A stretch of DNA of 24,144 nucleotides from Bacteroidota bacterium (GTDB lineage: Bacteria > Bacteroidota > Rhodothermia > Balneolales > Balneolaceae): positions 1 through 24,144 of the forward strand of contig JAGXIS010000073.1 of assembly GCA_024635465.1 (NCBI GenBank). The letters run 5' to 3'. Positions 18,027 to 24,144 of this stretch are shown one piece after another (position 1 is the stretch's first letter; each line of letters starts with the position of its first letter). The notes below the pieces were generated by a model. It was not told where the DNA came from. It was given only the letters and a program-made list of their open reading frames with translations, and did not search any database. Both the position numbers and the translations under genes were made by a program.

Positions 18027-18986
18027 TTACTCATCTACATTATCTTGAGTGATGAGTTTTATCTCAACATTGATGTTTTCAGGTATCTCTTCACCGTTTA
18101 AAATTTTGTATGCATATTCTACACCTGCCCTACCAATTTCATAAGGATTTTGTGCAATGGTTGCATGCATTACTCCTCTTCTTATGGCATCCACAGCTTC
18201 TGAATGTGCATCAAACCCAACAACCAGGATGTCATTAGGGTTACGCCCACTTGCAGAGATCGCTTCAATTGCCCCTAGAGCCATCAAATCACTTGCAGCA
18301 AATACAGCCTGAACATCATTGTACGATTGCAATATATTTTGAAATACGGTGTACCCTAGATTCCTCTCCCAATTTGCTGTTTGAGAGGTTACAATTTCAA
18401 TATTGGGAAACTCACTTATTCCTGATAAAAACCCTTGTTGTCGAGAATCAGCCGTTTCATGGCCGGGAATTCCTTCCAATATTGCAACTTTTCCTACACC
18501 GTTTAGTTGCTCACCCACAAATGTTCCGGCTAAATACCCACCTTGGTAATTATCTGACCCAATAAATGTGGCAACGTAGGCATTGTCACTGGCTAGAAGT
18601 TCAGCATCTACTTTAGTATCAAGATTAATGATGGGTATGTTATTGTTATTTGCATTTGCAATCACAGGCACTACTTCTCTTGACCCGCTGGGTGTAAGCA
18701 TGATTGCATCAACTTGTCTTTGAATAAGATTTTCAACGATTTGTACTTGCTGTTCAACATCAATTTCCCGTTCAGCTGCCTGAACAATTAAATTAATCTC
18801 TAACTCTCTTGCCATATCCTCAGCTCCGGTCTGCATATCATTAAAAAATGGGTTGTTTAAAGTTTTTACTACTAAAGCAACCGTTGGTCTACCGGGAAAT
18901 TCCTCTTTGTAACAACTAAAAGAGGTAAATACCAGAAGGGTAATGAGAAGTACAATTGTAATTCTTTGAGTAATAATTCTATTCAT
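18027..18986 (-). CDS. Ribose/inositol-type ABC transporter substrate-binding lipoprotein
   Basis: The 319-residue periplasmic-binding protein of the RbsB/IbpA class (peripla_BP_4) has an N-terminal hydrophobic stretch ending in T-S-F-S-C, which suggests lipidation at C25. The mature protein starts the first lobe at T-V-A-L-V-V-K-T-L-N-N-P-F-F, with N-L-D-T-K and A-S-D-L-M-A-L-G-A segments typical of the family. It delivers substrate to the permease and ATPase encoded just upstream. Inositol is the likely ligand, because iolG follows after 17 bp. A lipid-anchored form is less usual in diderms, where such proteins are commonly soluble. Confidence 0.9.
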   Translation of the reverse strand: MNRIITQRITIVLLITLLVFTSFSCYKEEFPGRPTVALVVKTLNNPFFNDMQTGAEDMARELEINLIVQAAEREIDVEQQVQIVENLIQRQVDAIMLTPSGSREVVPVIANANNNNIPIINLDTKVDAELLASDNAYVATFIGSDNYQGGYLAGTFVGEQLNGVGKVAILEGIPGHETADSRQQGFLSGISEFPNIEIVTSQTANWERNLGYTVFQNILQSYNDVQAVFAASDLMALGAIEAISASGRNPNDILVVGFDAHSEAVDAIRRGVMHATIAQNPYEIGRAGVEYAYKILNGEEIPENINVEIKLITQDNVDE

Positions 18987-19000
18987 ATAATTTTTTTAAA

Positions 19001-19954
19001 TTAATTTTTCCGCATTTTTAAATTTGTATCCAGTAGGATTGCCCCAATAATGACAGATCCAATTACAATCTGTTGTATGAAGGATGAAACGCCCAACAAA
19101 TTAAGTCCATTTCTGAGAACACCAATTATAAGAGCCCCTATTAATGTTCCAATAACTGTACCTTTACCGCCAAATAGACTTGTTCCTCCTATAACTGTAG
19201 CTGCTATCGCGTCCAGTTCATACATAATACCGGCAATTGGTTGAGCAGAATTTAAGCGAGCCGTTAACATTACTGCTCCTAAAGCACTTAACAAACCGGC
19301 TATGCCGTATATAATATTTAAATAGAGTTTTATATTGATTCCCGATAAGACAGCTGCCTTCTCATTGCCACCAATAGCGTAAGTGTATCTCCCCATTTTA
19401 GTTTTTGTAAGAATAAGATGGGCAACTATATAAACTACAATCATGATGATAACAGGTACAGGTACATAGAAAATCTCACCGGTCGCTAAATATCTAAAAC
19501 TGTCATCAAATCCTGATATGGGTCTACCATCTGTGAACCATAAACCTGCTCCTCTTGCAATGCTCATCATTCCTAATGTGGCTATAAATGGAGGTATTTT
19601 ACCATAAGAGACTAATAATCCATTTAACAGACCACATGAAAAACCGACCCCTAATCCAACCAGAATTCCTAAAGGAATCGGTAACCCGGCGTGCAATACG
19701 GATGCCATAACAACACCAGAAAAAGCCAGGACAGATCCTACGGAGAGATCAATACCGGCTGTAATGATTACAAAAGTCATTCCAACGGATATGACTGCAA
19801 TAATGGAGGATTGTTGAGCTACATTAAGCAGATTGGATGTAGTCAAAAAATAGGGTGATAGTATAGTAAATAGAAGACAGAGTGCAATCAGACCAAAAAA
19901 GGTACCGAATTGTCTGATCTGGTCAAGATTTTGATTATTAAAGAACTGCTTCAT
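19001..19954 (-). CDS. Ribose/inositol-type ABC transporter permease
   Basis: The 317-residue polytopic membrane protein belongs to the RbsC/IbpB-like (BPD_transp_2) family. It has the typical I-T-A-G-I-D-L-S-V-G-S segment around residue 65, I-A-T-L-G-M-M-S-I-A-R-G, and a G-G-T-S-L-F-G-G-K-G-T coupling loop near the C-terminus. It forms the membrane channel for the sugar taken up by the neighbouring binding protein. Its start lies inside the ATPase gene (17-bp overlap), and the binding-protein gene follows after 14 bp. Confidence 0.92.
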   Translation of the reverse strand: MKQFFNNQNLDQIRQFGTFFGLIALCLLFTILSPYFLTTSNLLNVAQQSSIIAVISVGMTFVIITAGIDLSVGSVLAFSGVVMASVLHAGLPIPLGILVGLGVGFSCGLLNGLLVSYGKIPPFIATLGMMSIARGAGLWFTDGRPISGFDDSFRYLATGEIFYVPVPVIIMIVVYIVAHLILTKTKMGRYTYAIGGNEKAAVLSGINIKLYLNIIYGIAGLLSALGAVMLTARLNSAQPIAGIMYELDAIAATVIGGTSLFGGKGTVIGTLIGALIIGVLRNGLNLLGVSSFIQQIVIGSVIIGAILLDTNLKMRKN

Positions 19955-21446
19955 AAGCCTCCCCTAATGCATGATTCATTATTTTCTCTTGACTGGCATC
20001 AGTATCTGATAATTCTCCGGCAATTCTGCCATTTCTCATTATCAATATCCTGTCACTCATTCCAAGTATTTCAGGCATTTCAGATGATATCATAATAATT
20101 GCGACTCCTTTAGCTACTAATTGATTCATTAATTGATAAATCTCGGTTTTTGCACCAACATCGATTCCACGCGTAGGTTCATCAAAGATGAAAATTTTGG
20201 CATCAGAGCAGAGCCATTTGCTAAGCACTACTTTTTGCTGATTACCACCACTTAAATAAATTGCAAGTTGATTTCTGGTAGGCGTTTTAATATTAAGTTT
20301 ATCAATGTAATTATCTACTGCTTGATTCTCTATGCGGGAATTGATCAAACCGCTGTTGATGAATTTATTCATATTAGGCAGGCATACATTCTGTTTCACC
20401 GAAAGATCCAAGATCAATCCTTCATTCTTACGATCTTCCGTAACGAGTCCTATGCCGGCATTAATTGAATCTCTGGGAGAGTTCATGTGGATTTCAACTC
20501 CATCCACTAAAATTTTACCTTTTGAAATTTTTTCCGCGCCAAAAAGAGTTTTTGCCAGTCGTGTTCTACCGGCACCCATTAATCCCGCAATGCCTAAAAT
20601 TTCACCTTTTCTCAGTTTGAATGAGATATCTTGAAGTCGATCTTTTACGGATACATTCTCAACTTCCATCACCACATCCCCTATTTCGGCTTTTATTTTG
20701 GGTATGTGATCATCCAGATCTCTGTTTACCATCATTTTAACCATTTCATCTTTGGTTAATTCTGACACCGGCTTAGTGTCCACATATTTACCATCTCGTA
20801 AAACAGTAACTCTATTTCCAATTCGAAAAATCTCCTCTAATCGATGGGATATATAGATTATTGCCACGCCATCATCTTGAAGTTTTTTAATGGTTTTAAA
20901 TAATGCTTCAATTTCCTTGTTTGAAAGAGATGCAGTGGGCTCATCCATGATCAATATACGGGCATTTAATGAAAGAGCTTTTGCAACCTCTACCATCTGT
21001 TGCATTGCAACGCCTAAGGTCTCAACGATCTGTTTTGCATCTATTTCTACACATAGTGAATCCAGGATATCCTGAGCATCTCTATAGATCTTTTTCCAAT
21101 CAATAATTCCGGGCAAAATGGTAGGTTCTCTACCCAGAAATATATTTTCAGCTACTGAAAGATATGGATTTAGGTTGAACTCTTGATAAATGATACCTAT
21201 TCCTAATTTTTGTGCGTGAGCAGGGCTTTCAATTTCAATCAGGTTATCATCGATTGTAATTTCCCCTTCATCTTTGACATAAGCACCACTCAATATTTTC
21301 ATAAGAGTGGATTTACCGGCTCCATTTTCTCCTAAAAGTACATGGACTTCTCCTTTCAATAGCTCAAATTGAACTTTATCTAAAGCAAGAACTCCCGGAA
21401 AACTCTTACTGATACTCTCCATTCTTAACACACAAGATTCAGTCAT
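19938..21446 (-). CDS. Ribose/inositol-type ABC transporter ATPase (two nucleotide-binding domains)
   Basis: The 502-residue protein has two ABC domains, as in RbsA/MglA. Domain 1 has a full Walker A, G-E-N-G-A-G-K-S-T at residues 39-47, and M-D-E-P-T; its signature is the degenerate A-M-Q-Q-M-V-E-V-A. Domain 2 has a degenerate Walker A (G-L-M-G-A-G-R-T) but a clear L-S-G-G-N-Q-Q-K-V and F-D-E-P-T-R-G-I-D. One strong and one weak site is normal for this class. It is the first gene of the eight-gene inositol operon. Its start at 21446 is about 195 bp downstream of the predicted transcription start, so the leader is long. Confidence 0.93.
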   Translation of the reverse strand: MTESCVLRMESISKSFPGVLALDKVQFELLKGEVHVLLGENGAGKSTLMKILSGAYVKDEGEITIDDNLIEIESPAHAQKLGIGIIYQEFNLNPYLSVAENIFLGREPTILPGIIDWKKIYRDAQDILDSLCVEIDAKQIVETLGVAMQQMVEVAKALSLNARILIMDEPTASLSNKEIEALFKTIKKLQDDGVAIIYISHRLEEIFRIGNRVTVLRDGKYVDTKPVSELTKDEMVKMMVNRDLDDHIPKIKAEIGDVVMEVENVSVKDRLQDISFKLRKGEILGIAGLMGAGRTRLAKTLFGAEKISKGKILVDGVEIHMNSPRDSINAGIGLVTEDRKNEGLILDLSVKQNVCLPNMNKFINSGLINSRIENQAVDNYIDKLNIKTPTRNQLAIYLSGGNQQKVVLSKWLCSDAKIFIFDEPTRGIDVGAKTEIYQLMNQLVAKGVAIIMISSEMPEILGMSDRILIMRNGRIAGELSDTDASQEKIMNHALGEAYEAVL

Positions 21447-21626
21447 CAGAAAATCACTATTCCCAAGAGTTTAAATTTTTTAAATATCAATACAATTATG
21501 AGTCCAAATATTACCCATAACTATGAATGTATTGGACGAGGACAAAAATCAATGAATATGATAGAGTAAATTATGGTAGAAAACTCATTCTTTATCATCA
21601 AATACATCCCTGAAATAACGAATATA

Positions 21627-21640
21627 TGAAAACGTTATCA
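21627..21640. promoter_or_regulatory. LacI-type operator, site 3 (ABC-iol operon)
   Basis: TGAAAACGTTATCA is a near-palindrome with a central CG; on the minus strand it reads TGATAACGTTTTCA, one base away from the GMC operator. It covers roughly the first 14 transcribed positions of the promoter at 21648-21676. It lies 181 bp from the ATPase start and 239 bp from the lipoprotein start. Confidence 0.7.
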
Positions 21641-21647
21641 TATTGAT

Positions 21648-21676
21648 ATTTTACTTAAATTATAAGGTATTGTCAA
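21648..21676 (-). promoter_or_regulatory. Sigma-70-type promoter of the ABC-iol operon
   Basis: On the minus strand a perfect -35 TTGACA (21676-21671) and a -10 TAAAAT (21653-21648) are separated by exactly 17 bp. Transcription would begin near 21641, directly beside the operator at 21627-21640. This is a standard position for repression by a bound LacI protein. Confidence 0.7.
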
Positions 21677-21878
21677 ACCACAAAAGAAAATAATAGTGAC
21701 TAATTTTAGTGTGAAGGTTAATAAAAGCTCTAACTTTAGATCCTTTAATTTTTAATAGATTAGATCAAATAGATATTGGTTCATTTAGTAACTTAAATGC
21801 TCAATATAATTGCTCTTATTTTACTCACATTAAATCTACTTCCTCAATTAAAAACCCATTATTAATAGTTATATCGTC

Positions 21879-22460
21879 ATGAATGCTCAAAATAAACTAA
21901 GAAAGAAGCTCACTATATGTTCAAATTTGTTAATACCCCTCTTTCTGATTCTCTCAATAAACGCATGTGAAAATAAAACAGAGTATGAATTAACAGTTGC
22001 CGAAGAGTTAAATAGTCTGGAAAGAGCCGATTCACTATTCCTGGGTTATTATTTCGGTATGACCTCTAAAGAATTTTTCGAGCATAGCAGACAACTTAAC
22101 AGTGATGGTGTAATCACAGGACAAACGACTATTCACTATACTCATGATCACTTGGGGCACTCTGTTACAAGTTACTTCTACCCTTCTTTTGAAGATGATC
22201 AAATCTATAGATTACCCATTGAAGCTTCATACGATGGATGGGCACCATGGAACCGATCCTTTTTTTCTGACACTTTAATGGTAGATTTAATGGATCTGTA
22301 TAATCAACAGTATGGGGCTGAATTTAATTTTACAGTAATTCCTGATAAAGAAGACTCCGTTTGGGTAAGTGTACAGTCTAATCGAAGAATCGTTCTCAAT
22401 AAGAAGGATGATATGACTGTTCAAATTGAGTTTCTCGACTTATCGGTTCAAAAACCATAA
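21879..22460 (+). CDS. Hypothetical lipoprotein
   Basis: I do not recognise this 193-residue protein. It starts with a basic stretch (K-L-R-K-K) and a hydrophobic segment ending in L-S-I-N-A-C, a lipobox with C30. The mature part (about 164 residues) is acidic and soluble in character, rich in aromatic residues, with motifs such as F-G-M-T-S-K-E-F-F-E-H and S-Y-D-G-W-A-P-W. It is followed after 22 bp by the CRTAC1-type gene on the same strand, so the two may be co-transcribed. The upstream gap is shared with the ABC-iol promoter. The start is chosen because it gives a complete signal peptide. Confidence 0.75.
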   Translation: MNAQNKLRKKLTICSNLLIPLFLILSINACENKTEYELTVAEELNSLERADSLFLGYYFGMTSKEFFEHSRQLNSDGVITGQTTIHYTHDHLGHSVTSYFYPSFEDDQIYRLPIEASYDGWAPWNRSFFSDTLMVDLMDLYNQQYGAEFNFTVIPDKEDSVWVSVQSNRRIVLNKKDDMTVQIEFLDLSVQKP

Positions 22461-22482
22461 TAAGAATTATATCTGCTCCCTG

Positions 22483-24144
22483 ATGTTCAGAAAATTTTTC
22501 CAATGTCTTAAACTTTTCTCAACGTTCTGTTTACTAATAGTTTTTTCGACTTGTAAAAAGTCTAGTGAACCTACTCTTTTTTTAGCACTACAACCCGAAC
22601 AAACCGGTATTGAGTTTAAAAACAGTCTGGTCTCAGAACCAGACTTTAACATCTACAAATACCGTAATTTTTATAAAGGCGGCGGTGTAGCTATTGGAGA
22701 TTTAACGGGTAACGGACTTCCTGATATCTATCTGATCGGTAATATGGTACCCAATAAATTATATGAAAACAGAGGGGACTTTAATTTTGTGGATATCACT
22801 GAAGAAGCCGGTGTTGCAGGATCAAAACCTTGGAGTACCGGAGTAAGTCTGGTAGATATTAATGGAAATGGACTTTTAGATATTTATGTAACGAATGCCG
22901 GTATATTTGGACAAGAGAGTCAAAGAAATGAGCTTTTCATTAATAATGGTGATGGTACCTTTACAGAAAGTGCATCAGAATTCGAATTAGATGACCCAGG
23001 ATATGGAATACACGCCGTTTTCTTTGATTACGATAACGATGGTGATGTAGATATGTATCTTATAAATAACTCCAACACATTTGTCACAGATTTTGAACTT
23101 AATGAAGACCTACGCAATCAAAGTGACGAATTGGGTGGAGATAAACTCTTTAGAAATGATCGGGGTTTTTTCAAAGATGTCTCCGAAGAAGCAGGAATAT
23201 TCAATAGTGAGATTGGTTTCTCATTGAGTGCTTCCGTTGCTGATATGAACAAGGATGGATTTCTAGATATCTATGTTGCGAATGATTTTTTTGAGAGAGA
23301 TTATTTATATATCAATAATGGAAATGGCACATTTAGTGAAGTACTTGAATCTCATTTTGGGAGTACTAGTGCCGCTTCAATGGGTTCTGATATTGCTGAT
23401 TTAACGAATAACGGATGGCCGGATATTTATGTGGCCGATATGTTGCCTATGAGTGATAGTCGTGCAAAAATGGTTACTACATATGAAAATTGGGAGTTAT
23501 TTACCGATAAAATCAAAAATGGGTTTCACAAACAGATAAACAGAAATACACTTCAACTCAATAACGGTGATCGAACTTATTCTGAAATTGGAAGACTGAC
23601 TAATACAGATAAAACCGACTGGAGTTGGGCAGTATTGATGGCTGACTTTGACCATAATGGTCATAATGATATCTATGTAACTAATGGATTGGTTCAGGAT
23701 ATAACTAATCTGGATTATATTGAGGAAATATCTGCACCGGATATGGTACGATCCATAGCATCAGGTTCAGAAGTTGATTATCAAAGACTTATTGAAATTA
23801 CCCCCTCTACTCCTATCCATAATGTGATGTTTTCTAATTTAGGAGATCTTCAATTTATGGATGTAAGTTTAGAGTGGGGTGTTGGTGAACCCAGCTTCTC
23901 AAGTGGTGCCGCTTGGGGTGATTTAGATTCCAATGGATCATTAGATTTGGTAGTCAGCGATGTAAATGGAAGTGTGCGGATCTATAAAAACAGAATCAAT
24001 GAGTTAGAACCTGATCGTACCTGGTTAAAAGTCAATCTCGAAGGTCGCACCCCGAATACTCAAGCCGTTGGGGCTCAATTGGAAGTTTGGGCTGATGGCG
24101 AGTATTGGTTTAGAGAACACATGATACAAAGAGGTTATCAAAGC
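22483..24144 (+). CDS. CRTAC1/ASPIC-UnbV-type FG-GAP repeat lipoprotein (3' end outside window)
   Basis: The frame runs open from the ATG at 22483 to the window end, giving 554 codons; the gene continues beyond it. The N-terminus is hydrophobic and ends in V-F-S-T-C-K-K, a weak lipobox, so surface or periplasmic lipoprotein is likely. At least seven calcium-binding FG-GAP/VCBS repeats are visible, for example D-L-T-G-N-G-L-P-D-I-Y, D-I-N-G-N-G-L-L-D-I-Y, D-Y-D-N-D-G-D-V-D, D-M-N-K-D-G-F-L-D and D-L-D-S-N-G-S-L-D, which would form a beta-propeller. The last 40 or so residues (W-L-K-V-N-L-E-G-R, then Q-A-V-G-A-Q-L-E-V-W) begin an ASPIC/UnbV domain. Family members are common near SusC/SusD genes in FCB bacteria, but their role is poorly known. 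Adhesion or glycan binding are possibilities. Confidence 0.9.
   Translation, partial: MFRKFFQCLKLFSTFCLLIVFSTCKKSSEPTLFLALQPEQTGIEFKNSLVSEPDFNIYKYRNFYKGGGVAIGDLTGNGLPDIYLIGNMVPNKLYENRGDFNFVDITEEAGVAGSKPWSTGVSLVDINGNGLLDIYVTNAGIFGQESQRNELFINNGDGTFTESASEFELDDPGYGIHAVFFDYDNDGDVDMYLINNSNTFVTDFELNEDLRNQSDELGGDKLFRNDRGFFKDVSEEAGIFNSEIGFSLSASVADMNKDGFLDIYVANDFFERDYLYINNGNGTFSEVLESHFGSTSAASMGSDIADLTNNGWPDIYVADMLPMSDSRAKMVTTYENWELFTDKIKNGFHKQINRNTLQLNNGDRTYSEIGRLTNTDKTDWSWAVLMADFDHNGHNDIYVTNGLVQDITNLDYIEEISAPDMVRSIASGSEVDYQRLIEITPSTPIHNVMFSNLGDLQFMDVSLEWGVGEPSFSSGAAWGDLDSNGSLDLVVSDVNGSVRIYKNRINELEPDRTWLKVNLEGRTPNTQAVGAQLEVWADGEYWFREHMIQRGYQS

Larger units (their letters stand above)
21447..21878. other. 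432-bp divergent intergenic region
   Basis: This AT-rich region lies between the ABC-iol operon (minus) and the unknown lipoprotein gene (plus). It contains the minus-strand promoter and operator annotated separately. A TATAAT hexamer at 21805-21810 on the plus strand lacks a good -35 at the right spacing. An ATG-initiated frame of 23 codons at 21498-21569 has no support. I see no hairpin or riboswitch-like fold in the long leader of the ATPase gene. Confidence 0.6.

Noticed and set aside
21498..21569. ATG-initiated 23-codon frame in the region upstream of the ABC operon
   Set aside because: There is no ribosome-binding site, no recognisable peptide feature and no coding bias; random short frames are expected in a 432-bp gap.
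21805..21810. TATAAT hexamer as a promoter for the unknown lipoprotein gene
   Set aside because: No acceptable -35 element lies 16-18 bp upstream, and isolated TATAAT hexamers are common in AT-rich DNA.
1..24144. CRISPR arrays, tRNA or rRNA genes, insertion sequences
   Set aside because: I saw no regularly spaced repeats, tRNA-like cloverleaf segments, rRNA sequence, transposase genes or flanking inverted repeats.

Overview
The window is an AT-rich stretch from a diderm bacterium. The gene style suggests the FCB group: Tat-like secreted Gfo/Idh/MocA proteins, a GMC dehydrogenase paired with a gluconate-2-dehydrogenase-subunit-3 protein, a secreted PIG-L deacetylase with a CBM9-like tail, and a CRTAC1-type repeat lipoprotein. 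Sugar uptake runs through a ribose-type ABC transporter rather than SusC/SusD, which fits Balneolota or Rhodothermota better than classical Bacteroidota. This placement is inference; no rRNA or marker gene is present.

Layout. (1) 1-8557 is an extracytoplasmic carbohydrate-processing block: a truncated secreted Gfo/Idh/MocA oxidoreductase (minus), and then on the plus strand a secreted six-hairpin glycosidase-like protein, a GMC dehydrogenase with its small subunit, and a PIG-L deacetylase, closed by a strong hairpin terminator. (2) 8645-12268 holds a LacI-family repressor (minus), divergent from iolA-iolE (plus). (3) 12296-21446 is an eight-gene minus-strand operon in the order ABC ATPase, permease, lipoprotein binding protein, iolG, iolB, iolC, a class I aldolase-like protein, iolD. 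(4) 21879-24144 holds an unknown lipoprotein followed by a CRTAC1/ASPIC-UnbV protein cut by the window end.

Together regions 2 and 3 encode every step of myo-inositol breakdown: uptake, oxidation (IolG), dehydration (IolE), ring opening (IolD), isomerisation (IolB), phosphorylation (IolC), cleavage (the aldolase, in place of classical IolJ) and conversion of malonate semialdehyde to acetyl-CoA (IolA).

The main new observation is a 14-bp pseudo-palindrome, approximately TGAWAWCGWTTTCA, found in five intergenic regions: upstream of the oxidoreductase/glycosidase pair, the GMC pair, the PIG-L gene, the lacI/iolA pair and the ABC-iol operon. At the last of these it lies just downstream of a near-perfect TTGACA-N17-TAAAAT promoter. 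This suggests that the local LacI protein controls the whole block, and that the secreted enzymes feed the inositol pathway, perhaps by releasing inositol from glycosylated or N-acetylhexosamine-containing inositol conjugates. The substrate is inferred, not shown.
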